DNA of 64,000 nt from Ectocarpus siliculosus (taxonomy: Eukaryota; Sar; Phaeophyceae; Ectocarpales; Ectocarpaceae), in the NCBI GenBank assembly GCA_000310025.1, contig FN649750.1:1095502-1159501 (forward strand), in the 5' to 3' direction. The notes below the pieces were generated by a model, which did not search any database, had not been told where the DNA came from, and saw only the letters and a program-made list of their open reading frames with translations. Shown here one piece after another: positions 46,056 to 58,315 of the stretch (position 1 is its first letter; every line of letters starts with the position of its first letter). The position numbers and the translations under genes are program-made.

Positions 46056-49000
46056 TCACTTATCAACTACAGATCAACATCTGAGTGCAGTATTGATGGG
46101 TCGGTCGAAAACGGGTTGTTATACAATACGAGACGTCGATCAACATCTATCTGAAGGTCAGTCGCACCCGCCTCCCCAACCTCTCATAACCAAGGACCTC
46201 ATGTGTAGCGGCCCTCACATTACTTTTGTCCTGAAGCTGTCGCACAAAGACGACAGGCAATATCCACATATTCCGTCCCCCCAAACCAACCAATCACGGT
46301 CCAAACAACAAACATACACGTACAACAACAAAATATCACACAACACAAAAAGAGGACAATAGCCAGGAACTTGACAAGAAGGACGTTCCACGAAATTCGT
46401 TCCCCTCGCCACCGTTTATCTCTAACACCGAGTAGAGTTATGCTCAGTCAAGGCCAAAACTTCCAACCCCCTTCATGCACCGAACACTGTTTACAACGAC
46501 AACAATCGTTTGATCCAAACCGGTCAGTATTTACCGCAAAATAAATAACAAGTCAATTCAAATTCATCCTCGGCGGTAGGCAAGGCCCAGCTCACCAAAA
46601 CTGAAGTTGACAACACCAATAAATGTATGAAAGAGCACACAGTTGTACGTACACTGGTAGGTCTATAGCCAACGAATTGATCCTCATCGGCACAACAAAA
46701 ATTCCTCTTGCTCTTTGGGCTGTTTAAGAAGCATCGATCCCTACGCCTCCGACTGTGCGTACTATACCGCATTATGTCAGCCAAGACCGTCTGCGTCAAC
46801 CACAAGGAACCCGTAGTCGGGGGACCAGCACCACCACAAACAACGCGTGCCTCCTGCACCACCGTAACGTCACACGAACTTGACTCAATTCACAGCAATC
46901 TCCTTGAGGATGTTTTGGCTGTACAAAATTTGCCCGATGCCGCTCTCCGATGTCGGTGGCAACGACGTCGGTACAGGTGCATCGAACTTCTTCTGCTGCT
47001 GCTGGTGGTTGTTTTCGCTCGAAGGCGAAGGAACGACCGTGACGTCAGACACTGGCGACGCCAACGACGAAGCTTCCCTCCCCTGCTGCTGCTGCTGCTG
47101 CTGCTGGTGTATTGTGTCCTGCTGTCCGCCCGCGACATCCGCTTCTTCTCGTCTCTGAGGGACTACGACGGCGTCGCCACCCTTTTCGACCTTGTTGAGA
47201 CGCCTGTGCAGCTCGCAGATCGCCGCTCCCGTCACATCCTTTCCTGTACAGGTGCCACGGCAGAGTATTCTCGCGGGCACACCTGTGTACGCGCCAGACC
47301 GTTAAAAGCAGACGTAAAAGTACACATGTCGATACGTTGAACACACGAGAAGCGAAAGTACAGAGAGTTGATGTCGGCAACGGAACGCTGCTGAGCAAAG
47401 CCACAACCGTACCGCTGCCGTAGAATACGGTCCTCATCACAATAGGTGAGGTAGTCGCGAATGTCCCCTCTCTCACGATAGCATAACGGCCTGCACCTGC
47501 TCTGGTTACGCTCTTGTCGACGCTCTACACGATAACAACAGCAACAGCACTGGCGCGCGGACTCCAGCCAATAAATATATGGGGAACACTTACCCGATGC
47601 ATCTACAGCTACAATCGTTTGCTCACCTACGGCGGTGTGGTGCTTCGGCACAGACTTGGTGACGACCGAGTTCGCCCCGACTAGCACGTCATCCTCGATG
47701 GTGATGTCTCCCAAAATCTTTGCACCAGCGCCGAGGACAACGCGGTCTCCGATGGTGGGATGTCTTTTCCCTCCCGGGGAAACCTGCCGTGTCGATTCAA
47801 TAGGACATTTCGTGCCGACAGCAACAAGGCGGTCAATATTGGGGTTCTCTCCTGTAGCATGGGTGTTGTTTGCCGAAAGCATAGTTCGGCCCAGCGCGGG
47901 AAACAAAGGTCTCTCGTGTCATTTTGCGAATGTCCAGAAGGAAGGGTGCAGTGTCCATGGGCCTTCCGGGTAAATCCGTGTGAAGGTTCCAAGAAAAGTG
48001 TTGAGTTTCTATCACGCTTACTTATGGGGAGGGAAAGCAAAGTCAGTTTATGTACTCTTCATGCGTTTTCGTCAAGAGGTTAACAATCATACACACAGCC
48101 GGCTAACTCTACACACCTTTTCTCTAATACTTTGCCCCCACATCCCATCCGTCATATTCTGGCCGTCAGCCCCATTGGGGGGCTGGGGGCAATCCCTCCG
48201 CCTACAGCAGTAGTACATGTACACCTATGCATACACGCCGGATTGGGGGATATTGGGGTGTGTGGCGAAGAATGAATCACATAGTCTACAGTATTGTCCC
48301 GGCCCGATTTGGCACACACCTTCTTCCCGGAGTTGCCAAGCGTAACCCCGTGGTACAGAGTAACCCGGGCCCCGATTATGGCCGTCGCGCCGACCACCAG
48401 CGCGGCTCCATGGTCTATTAACACTCCTTCTTCCGAGATTTTGGCAGCCGGGTGGATGTCGATGGAGGTGGCGTATCGGACAATAGACATGGCCAGCCTT
48501 GGCACAACCGAGGAAAGGCCAGGGATGTTTCTCATGAGAAGAGCGTGGCTGAGCCGATACCAGAACAAGGCCCAGAAACCTGTGGGTTGATTTTTCAAGG
48601 GGCGGGGGGCGGGGGGTATGATGGAATCAGACACCACCAACATGTACTGCTGTAGTCTAGTGTACGACAGAGTTGATTCGGATCCTTGAGAGGGTCATCG
48701 CAATCCTGTCGATGACAGAGTCTAGCAGACAGCAGGCGACAGACGTAGGCACGCATACCGCGCAATATCATCGCTGTGCCCAACACGCACACGCCCGACC
48801 GCGTTGTGATATGAATACAGTAGTCTCCTAGCAAATGCTGGATGCTGAATGACATGCTCTCCGCGACACACACCACAGGCCGCGTGATGTGGATATTCTC
48901 CTACACAGAAAATGCTGGTGACATGTTCTCCACATTCACGATATTCCTTGCTTGGTCCTGACGGACGAAACGACCGGATTTTTGCTACCACCACTCTAAA

Positions 49001-50132
49001 CTGTGAGCGTTTGTTTATCGATACAGAGCGCCGACGGGGATTGCTTCACGTGCGTCTCATGGTCAGCATATATATCGAAAACTACTGCTTGTAGCGTGTA
49101 ATGCTGAATGTCTCATGCTGTGTTTTCTGCGAAACTCATCAACGGTCCGTCTACAAGTGTACAGCAGTCTAGATTGCTGTGTCTGGTGTTTTCGCTCTCT
49201 TGCTCTCTTGTATTCAAGTCAATACGGGCGAGAGAAACCACCCCATCCGCTGTCACAAGCAGGATCAGCTAACTCGGGCCAGCACCGGAAGCTATTGTTG
49301 TGTTCGGCACCGAGCCACTACTGCTGTAACGGTGCAACAAAGAGGAGTGCAGATGCCAACCAAGCGCTGCCGACATGATACAACGCCGCACATTCCGATC
49401 ACTCGTGCACACCTTCACAGCAGCTAGGGACAGCAAAGGCCGACTACTGGGAGACTCACCGGGATAAGCGTAGAGCACTTCTAGCTTGCTTTGCAGGGCA
49501 GGGTCCAGCGAGATGATGCGTGCGTCGTTCAAGACCGCGCGATAGCAGCTCCCAAGGTTGAGCAGCAGAGGTGCCAAGACGATCGCGGCGGCTTTCAGCA
49601 GAAACATGTCCATCGTGGCGCTGTACACTGGGCTTTGTTGAGAATAGGTTAGATCTCTGGTGTTGTAGGTGGAGAGAAGCAGAGGAGATCAGCGAAAGAG
49701 GAGCCTGGGGGTGTGGTTGTCTTGTGCGAGCCTGGTGCAGACGTGCAGCAGCTGGAGCAGCACAATCATCATCAATCGTACGCGGAGCAATTTCCCCATG
49801 CCAATAGCCCCGCGTCAATCACCCGTCGGCCCGATTTTGGAAACTTCCCGATCAGCCGATGTCGGTATGCTACGTTGTACAAAATTAATGACAGTCCCGC
49901 CAATCCAAAAGAAGGTGTGTTGCGAATGAGAAACCGTCGAATGTTCTCGAAAACAACGACGCGAACCGACCAGTACTGCTGTGGTACAGAGATGAGCGGC
50001 TGTCTTCCGCCACATCGACGATATAGATCACCTTACGGAACCAAGCTCTTCTTGTTGTTTTGGCATTTTTGGGCGGAACAGTTGGCTAGGCGCCTCTTCC
50101 AACGGCATCTGTGCTGTTAGGACGCACGGGCA
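46056..50132 (-). repeat. Right arm of a large inverted duplication
   Basis: Reverse-complement partner of 39868-44007, collinear from end to end. The 2 kb spacer 44008-46055 is unique apart from small local repeats. The arms point the two gene copies toward each other. Confidence 0.85.
46885..49613 (-). CDS. Serine O-acetyltransferase, copy 2 (inverted duplicate)
   Basis: Second copy with the same four-exon structure: 49613-49460, 48579-48320, 47783-47627, 47282-46885 on the minus strand, giving 322 residues. All active-site blocks seen in copy 1 are kept ([37 protein letters not shown]). Exons 1-3 differ from copy 1 at only a few residues (for example Thr/Lys in the leader, Gln/Lys after DIHPAA, Val/Ile after GDIT). 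The last exon has diverged: a shorter first poly-Gln, then an extra Ser/Val/Pro-rich block and a second Gln run before the common LPPTSESGI end. No disabling change is seen, so both copies look functional. An upstream ATG at 49628 is also possible. Confidence 0.9.
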
Positions 50133-51770
50133 GATAAAAAGAACATACAATATGTACGCGTGCGGTCCTTCTTTCTTTCTGTGCTCATCCTCTCTCGCAA
50201 ACGAGGCAGCAGAAGCATGCAAGCTGCGCTGCGAGTGTTTCTACTAATATTTCATGTTGTGCGTCTCAGTGTGTGTGTATTCTTGACCGTGTATACATGT
50301 AGAGTAACAGCGATATGTATGATGCCTCTATTGCTGTTGCACGTGCGTGAGAACAGATACTGCTGTAGTCTACAAGGGCCTTCGGATCTGTAGGTTGAGT
50401 TAGAAGTACCCATGATGACGAGCGATCTGCTGTCTGCAATCTGTAATCTGCATTGGACCGTGCGATGCGTGCGACAGGCGGCCCCAGGGCATGACCGATA
50501 ACAATAGCGCGACAGAGAGAACCGGACGGGGGTGGGCAGAGTCCATCCCTGAGATCCCCGAACAGATGGTGCACTGCCGGCCCTTGTCACACTGGTTTTC
50601 GGGAGAAGAGATTTTAGCTGTAAGGTTTCCGCCCCCTTCTTGGCGCGTTGGACTGAAAACCCTCGTGGAGTGGAGTGCGGCAAGCGTGCATGAAGTTTGA
50701 TGACCTCTGGGTAAAATAGGGTGGTTTTGCGTATCGGTTGGTGTGGCACCGAGGAGACAACCGAATTTTGAAACCAACTGGAGATCGCCAACTCCAAAAC
50801 CCAGCGAAATAACGGAAGTGTGGGCAATAACTGGGGTAAAAAAACTGGGGCCAAAATCAACACATTAGTTTGAGAACTTACGCTACAGAGACTAAAGCTG
50901 TACCACGCATCTGTCATTTTCGAGAACCCTCTTGGCTGTGGGGTAATCGACTACTCGAAAGCGGGCGAGAGGGTGAACTGTCATTCACACGTTTACGGTA
51001 CCGTACATTGATTGGTATGTAGCGTCTACATGCACATGAAAAACTTAAGGCCCTTCTTCACAAGAGTTGTGCACAAGGAAGACGGGAAAATAATATATCC
51101 GTTGTGTGCGCGAAATTAATAGTCATATTCCGAGTTTTCAGCCTACCGTGGTAGGTTCTAAGGGGTCTCCCCTGTGGTCCGTTTCAGTATTGACCTGTAC
51201 ATGGTCCTTGCATCGGCGTGACATTGAAAATCCGATTCTGTTGCACATCAGCGCTCGTGGGAAAAAACACCCGTCTCCACAAAATTGTACACAGGTAGTG
51301 ACGTCTGCTCGAACCGTCATCAACATCACCGCGAGCGACTACTACTACTGAGTACGCAATACAGCAGTATACGCACACAGCCTGGGACCCAGCGCCTTAA
51401 GCTCAACGTCGTTCGAAAAACGAGCGGGCAAGGACCTTACCAAACGAATGGGCACACAAGACGAAAAAGAAAGAATGGTGCACCCACTATCGGTCCAATT
51501 TCTACCACAAGGGTAAGCTCTAAAGTAATGATACCCACAACGAGCGGAAAGTGATAACAAACAACATGCTCTGCACGAAACGCATCGGTAGGGACCGGAG
51601 CCATGAAGCCTAGAGCCGCCACCCCTGTCGTCCCGCGAGCTCGCAGCTCAAAAACAACTCCCGAGCCGTGGCAATGCTTGCTATACGCATCAAATGCTCA
51701 ATCCGATCAAACACACGAAGGTGCCACATCACATAATCTCGATTCGATACAACGCACGGAAGGCGCTGCA
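50133..51770. other. No gene seen
   Basis: AT-richer sequence without convincing open exons. At 51690-51815 the phrase ATTCGATCAAACGCACGAAGG recurs in three degenerate copies with a period of about 50 bases, running into the 3' end of the gene on the minus strand. Confidence 0.4.
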
Positions 51771-54700
51771 TCAAATGTACTCGATTCGATCAAACGCACG
51801 AAGGTGCCGCAGGGCGACCTCGTCCTCGGTCTCCCCCTTCCTGCGGCTACTACTCCCCCTGCCACCGCCAACGCTGCGGCTACCCCGGGAACCGCCTCTT
51901 CGAGCGCCCCCCCCTCGGTCCGCCACACCGCCCCTTGACCGCAGGCGCTCCCCCCCATCCCCGTACCTCTCCGCATCCAAGTCCTCGCGGACTCGACTCG
52001 AGCTCGTCCTCCTCCCCGCCGTCGCACCACCGCCGTCGCCGCGCCGGCGACGCTTGTTCTCCCGCTTTTCCTGGGCGGCTTCGGCCTTCACCTTCTCGTC
52101 GTGCACGGCCTTGAACGCGGACCGCGCCGTCTCGGAGGTGACGGCGATGCCAGACGTCTGCAGCAGGGCGGCCCGCTGCGCCTCCGCCAACACCGCCAGC
52201 CGTCTTCTCCAACCGGCACCGTTGCCGATGCCGCCGGAGCTGATACCGCCGTTCGCGTTGCTGGCGCCCGATTTGTTGCCGTTGGCGCTCGAGCTGCCCA
52301 GGCTTCCTACGCTGGCGTCCACGCGTTCTCGACTGGTCCTCTGCTGATCCGAAAAAACGGACCCCCCTCGGTAGTCCTGAGCCCCTCTTCCCCCGACCCG
52401 CCGCGCGTGTTCCCGGATGAACTGAGGCGGAACATGGACGGGATCGGGAGTGAGGAGGCGTTGAAATCGTCATACGCAGCGTTGTCGTACAACAGTCTGC
52501 ATGGTGTCGCTTCAAGGATGGGACGGTGCGCCTATGTAGGCTAGCATTACGAAGTAGCGTCCCCCCAGGTGAGGGAATGAGCGAGCACTGCGTGCACCGT
52601 TAACACTCACGAAAATAGTGGCCTTCGCAATCCCTCTCGAGACGTGAGCGAGCAAGGCAGCATCAAGTACAATTCGACCTGGTGCTTCCCAACAGAAGAG
52701 AACACACTCGTAGTGATAGTGCAAAATTCCGTCGTACGAACCGGGACAACACACCACATGTCGGGCAAAGGGTGTTTGTGTGTGTGGGGGGGTACTCATT
52801 GTCGTGCATGCCGTAGTCGTTAGGCCATTGACCTCGCATCCCTACAAAGCCGGGACGGAGCACGCCGGGTTCTCACCGGACCAGGCTCTCACATCACCAA
52901 GCGCGAAGCGCCGTGAGGTATTCGGCGAGTCGCATGAAGGGTGCGCTGCATCCTGCTAAGGGTGCTCGGCATCTTGTGCTTCCTTGCGTACGGATGACAG
53001 CTGCGTATGACTTAATTTATTTTCTGGTGCTTTCACTTTCAGAGGCAGTTGTAAGCACTGTGAAACTGCCTCGAGGATGCTTTACCATTTTAACACAACG
53101 TGGTGCGATTATCCCCCTTGCGCGGAGTGAGGGTTCTCCACCCCGCACAACATGATCTACTCGACCACCATTATGGTTACCGCCAAAAAAAAACAAGAGG
53201 AAAAAAAAAAAAACGGTAACCTGGTTGCCGAGTTCACGAAGTGAATTGGCTTGTTTTACAACGTCGTTGCCAAGCGACGAAAACCAAACCCCGATGGCAA
53301 ACACCGAGGGGGGAGCACCGGGGGGGGGAAGGGCAAAGGGTGGGGGGGGGTTAAGCGCGCAGGGGTGGGGCACCCCGATGGTTATCCCCAGCCTTGATAT
53401 CACAAAATCTCACGAGTTGAGCCTAGTTGAGAAGCACGATCACTAACGGCACTGCCGGCCTTAGGTGGCGACCCCGACCTACGCGTCCATCCCATCTACC
53501 GTGAATCTCCAATGCTTGCCGTTTCAAAGAACGCGCGCGAGACAAGCTAGAAATCCTAATACATGCGCACAGAGTCCCAAAACATTGAGAAACAGGAACA
53601 CACCGATGGTGAGCCCCCATGCCCGGGCGGGGGGGGGCTTGCCTACCAAACTCCCCAGAGCTGGGCCGACACAAATAGCACGGCATCCCACCTTGTCGTA
53701 ATCCCCGTCCTTGCGCCTCTTGAGGGTGTGCTCGACGTGGGCACGGTAGTCGTGCCCGCACTTGGCGCAGCGCGTGAGGCTGTGCTGCTGGCACGGGAAG
53801 AGCCGCAGGAGAGGGCTCGAGAATGGTACCCGCAGCCAGAGTTGTCCGTGCGAGTCTGCACGCAACACGGCCACGACGACGTCGAACAACATCGGGGAAA
53901 GAGAAATAAGTGCTGTCGGTGTTTAGGAGGCGGGGGTACTCCACGACAGATACACCCGTCTTGTGGACCTTCGTACCGAGGGTGGGGGTGGGGCACGGAA
54001 CGGTTGCACCCGCATACAAACCTAGTGCTCGATAGTAGGCCTTAGAAAAAAGAGTGCAGAAGGTGAGAAAAACTGTTACCGGTGGGACAATCCAGGAACT
54101 GAGAAAGTGTGGCCTAGCCTCCACATCACGGCAGCATGTCCAGTGAGAGTAGGTGAGACCACCCAACACGTTTTTACCGAAAAACACGAGGAGGAATGAG
54201 TCTGCACGAGGATTAAGTTGTGCAGTAGGGATCGGGGGGTTGAACGGTGCTCACGACTTTTAGCGGCGAACCGGCAATACGGGCACCATGCCGGAAACGT
54301 TGTAAAACAAAAGTGGAGAACCAGCCCGAAGAAAAACACAGAATTGTGCCGCGTGGGCGAGAGGGTATACGTGCCCGGTAGCTCAATGGATACACCAAAT
54401 TGCGCATTTTGCGGGTCAGTTGGGGTGTGAGTTGCTCCGACAGAAAGCGCCCATTTCTTCGTTTTCCTCTTCTTTTCGCGCCGGTAGGGCCCCTAGCCCT
54501 ACCTCTAATCCAATGCTCAAACCACCAAATGTCCGAGTGGAGGTTTTGCCCACAGCTGTACTGACTGAAAAAATGGGAAAATCAACGGGAAAAATCTCCC
54601 CACACCGTCTTCGGGCTTCTGTACCCTTTTCTTGTTAATAGTGTGCGTGTTCTGGAGATCTTCTGATGGCGCTAGCATTTTTGTGACCACGGACCGAGTC

Positions 54701-55641
54701 TTTGCAAGATTTTGGGATTAGCAACTGACACGAGTTTAATGTGAAGACAACAACAACAACAACAACAACAACACCCGGATTCTTGGTTTGGTCCACAGAA
54801 TTAAGTTTTCTCGGCTCACACCGATCCCACAGCACCCAATCACAAACAGGTTTCGAGCACATCGATATTTAGACGTGGTTCGTACGGCCTTCAAGGTTTC
54901 GTGGCGATCCGGCCATCACGGAGGAAGGACGGATGTCTTAGGTGGATTTCGTCCGGGAGGGGGAGAATACGAGAATACCAATCGCCCAAAACAAAAAAAA
55001 AGGAAAATTCTCGTTGACCAAAATAATCGGGCGTGAATACCGGATGGCCGGAAAACCCGACTGGTACCTGCTAAAACGGGTTCCGCGTGACACTGCTTGT
55101 ATGGACACACAAGTGTATACCAAAGACTCCGCGGCTTCCCCCTGCCGCCCCTTTCGACTGTGTTAACATCCCGTTTCAATCACTCCGCCTCGAAAGAGTG
55201 CATGGTTCAAAGAGCATCAGGCTACAGCAGATATCGCCAGTGTTTAAGATACGTTAAATGAGGGTCGAGGCTCAATCCGTTACTTCGTCACCACCGTCAA
55301 GCCAAGCCTTCTTGTAGGAACAATATACTCCTGTAGTGTAGGATCCACGGCTGAGGCGTGTTTCTTACTCGTTTTTCTTTCTGGTTGCCAAAATCTGAGC
55401 CTTAGTTTACTAAAGGCTTGTTTTTTAATCGCGGGCGCTAACTGCGTTGAAAGGCGCCAAGGTCAAGGTCCGACTTTGCGACCGACCGACGTGTTCGCTC
55501 TCACCTTCCCATAAGGTTTGATCGGCGACGGAATCCAAATGCCTGGTGCACTCGCAGAACCGTGCGGCAGACGCAACGTTCCAAACGAACAACCGGCAAG
55601 GCTCGGCATCCATGCGATGCCCCGGCACCGGCCATTGTGGT
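51771..55641 (-). CDS. Unrecognised gene, three exons (5' end not found)
   Basis: Minus-strand exons 55641-55505, 53912-53692 and 52421-51771 (stop at 51771) join in compatible phase (start 2, then 1, then 0). Exon 1 reads DAEPCRLFVWNVASAARFCE, exon 2 has SPMLFDVVVAVLRAD and a CxxC segment, HSLTRCAKCGHDYRAHVEH, and exon 3 begins FIREHARRVGGRGAQDYRGG. Exon 3 continues with a Ser/Gly/Asn-rich stretch, GWRRRLAVLAEAQRAALLQ, a basic EKRENKRRRRG block and an Arg/Gly/Ser-rich tail. The CxxC and Cys/His spacing might bind zinc. I cannot name a family. Exon 3 is the most solid (217 codons, good polypyrimidine tract). The joins to the other two are inferred from phase, and the SINE at 52793 sits in the last intron. 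Confidence 0.4.
52793..53331 (+). mobile_element. SINE-like element with tRNA-derived head, copy 4
   Basis: Plus-strand copy of the element at 29692-30282: the head starts TACTCATTGTCGTGCATGCC, the A-box-like segment is at 52811-52833 and the B-box-like CCGGGTTCTCACCGG at 52864-52879. The body includes GCATCCTGCTAAGGGTG and AACGTCGTTGCCAAGCGACG. The shared length is about 540 bases with scattered substitutions and homopolymer differences. Confidence 0.6.
54373..54440 (+). other. tRNA-like remnant
   Basis: GCCCGGTAGCTCAATGGATA carries a good A box, and about 35 bases later GGGGTGTGAGTTGCTCC can form a wobble-rich 5-7-5 T-arm. The D stem and acceptor stem do not close, so this is not a functional tRNA. 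It may be a pseudo-tRNA or another SINE head. Confidence 0.3.
54746..54772. repeat. (CAA)n microsatellite with shared flank
   Basis: Nine CAA units preceded by GAGTTTAATGTGAAGACAAC, almost the same left flank as at 23371. Confidence 0.8.
55250..55445. repeat. Dispersed repeat related to 39000-39250
   Basis: Inverted relative of 39000-39250, sharing GTAGGATCCACGGCTG and CAAAATCTGAGCCTTA at similar spacing. Confidence 0.5.
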
Positions 55642-57224
55642 CTGGAGTGAGCAGGGCGACGCAGGGCCACGATCATGAACATTACTTATGACGGCGTGCA
55701 TGTATGCGGGACAGAGATGAAGCCATCCAACGCTTGATCCGGATCGACGGAGGGCGATTCGGACTTGTCCCACCGGTCAGGCCAGGACCTGTACACAACT
55801 CCGCCAGAAATTTCCCCAACCTCTCAACCGATCCTTGGCCTCGTGGGTGATCTGCGGCACCGACCATACTCATGTCTGCATGAAAACATTTATATACACA
55901 GCAGCAGATGCTTCACTACCGAATATTCCTCCGCTCCGAACACTGAACATCCAACGCAACAATGCACCCCCCCGAGGTTTTGGTTGTTCAAGTTGACAGA
56001 CACAGCAGTACTTGTTCAAGTTGCGGGCACATCTCCAGCCACACAAAGCGTTACTCTACCACGCTGATCAAGAGCACGCGCAACCGAGGGTTAGGCGGTA
56101 CGAAAGCGCCCCAACTCCCTCCACTGCTGTTGCTGCTGATCGGTCGGATGGGTCATTCATGGTACTGTGCAACCTACATCAAGAGCACCTTGGGTAGCTC
56201 CAGCGCTTGGACTTCTTGGCCGAGCCATTGCAACACAAGAGAAGAAGGACGATCAAGCCGAGGACAGGCTTAAAACAACGCAGCAGAACCATTTCACTCC
56301 TCTCCGCGCTCAATGCTCACAACCTGCAAAGCTGCTGTGCGCCGGCAGTCGGAAGAAGCGGCGCAATCGTTCTCCTCTCTGCTCTCTGCTCTGCGCTCCC
56401 CTCCCCCGACACGGGGGTTCCGCAGGTTGAGAGTGTTGGTGGATCGGTTGAACAAGTATGTTGCGGAGTCTGCCGGTGTGTTGTGGCAGAGCTCACACCT
56501 TGCTTGCACAGCAGTGTCAGTGCGGAAGACGGCAAACAACTTCCAGGTGTGTGGTGATTATCCGAATGCCGGTGGTAGATACTGTGCTGCACCTGTAAAT
56601 CATTTGAACGGGATGCCTGAACGAAATGCACCACACACACCCGAAGGTGGAACTCTAGACTACAGCAGTAGATGCCAAGGGCTCTGCGTGTCAAGCCTCC
56701 AGCGGGTGAGGCAATATGACATGCCCGAGAAGGGTCGTGTATTGGGTGGCATATGTTGCGCTCCTATTCCGTACAATGCATCGCGCATGCGGGGTACTTT
56801 GTGGGGTACTTTGTGTTTGAATCTCCTCAGGTGGGCAACATGCTGCGAAATTCATACTTTCTTTGAAGTATAACAACGTGCGGAGATTGATGCTGCTCTG
56901 GCGACTTTTCTCTGCGATTTCAGATTTCCATGAAAGGATTGTCTTACCCCGTTCCTAAAAAAGGGATCAGGGAAAGGAAACTCGGTTGGATATTGCCTGA
57001 TTGGCCAACCACAGAATATATTTCCTCGATACAAAATCGCTCCCCCCAGGTTCCTCCTTTGGGGTGCTACAGTCTTGGCCGCGGTATAGCTACAAGATTT
57101 GGTCGACGTGCCGTGGCCTCTGTTGTCTGGTGGTTCCTTTGGGCGGGATGCAGGTTGACGGAGGGCGGGTGCTTTCCAACGCGCCACTGCGTAAGACCAA
57201 TCACAAAGTGACCTCCCCGGGCAG
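55642..57224. other. No confident gene
   Basis: Short open frames only. A 16-base motif CTACAGCAGTAGATGC lies at 56660 and recurs at 59493. Exons upstream of the EsV-1-7/oxygenase gene should lie here or earlier, but none could be fixed. Confidence 0.35.
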
Positions 57225-58279
57225 TGCGGCCACGCAGGCTGCTCCAAGCAGCCGAGCTTTGGCGCGGCGGGCAGCCGTAATAAAGAGTTCTACGCGAAGC
57301 ATGCAACGGACGTTGCGGTTCGCGTGGAATTGGAGCGGACTCGGGTCAGTCAGCCTATCAGGAAGAAACGATCTCGGCCTGCACCGTCGTTAGACGCCGC
57401 CGAGGAGGCGGCTATGGGCCAAGGGTCTGGAGAACAGCACCCGAATGGTCAGGCGGGCAAGGTTGATGCTGCGCCCATGGAGGCAAGGAGTGATTCTCAA
57501 CCTCTCACCCGGAGACAAGCCCAGAGAGAGACCGCTGAAGATAGGGCGGCTCGTCGAACGCCTAGCCAAGGTACACAAGCACGTTGTCTCAAGGTTGCTG
57601 TGAAGATGGAGAGTGCCGCGCATCCCGTAGAGGCTGTACAGATGGCCAACGGAACGCCGAGGCCTGTGCCGCCGATGAGGAAGCCCACGTGGAACCCCGC
57701 GAGGAGGCAACAAGAGGTAAGAGATGCCTCGTGATCGGGCGAAGGCGGTGTTCGTAGCTCCCTGTCGTTTTCTACAAAAAAGTTGTTTCGTGGAGCTGTT
57801 GAACTGCCTCAGTCTTGTCATTGCTGGTGCCGCCGCCGCCTGCCGCCGCCGCCTCCCTACTACACAGCGTGAAATGTCGCGCGCGCAAATCCTTCAAATG
57901 AATATCGCAAAGGATCAAAATCGCTCCTCGACAGCGAAAGGAAGACCCTCAAACGGGTCGATTGCGGGTCACTCGTGGAACCTAATCGAGTCTCGATTCT
58001 TCCTCGAAGGGCTTGTTCTTGTGGTCGTATTCTCTATTTCCCCCCCTGTTCTCGCTACATCGAAGAAGGGCAATCTCTTGTTCTCCAATATGGCATAGTG
58101 GAAGATTGCGATAGAAGAAAATAAGAGTTTCGTCAAGAAACGGAAGAGAAGGGAAAAACAAAAACAAGAGACGGAAGATGAAAAGCGAAGGCGAAGATTG
58201 TTGTGAAGAAGGTCATCTGGCTCGAAACTCATGCTCTCTTCTCCGTCCTGTGGTGCTCAGATGCCCAACGAACCATGAT

Positions 58280-58315
<36 letters not shown>

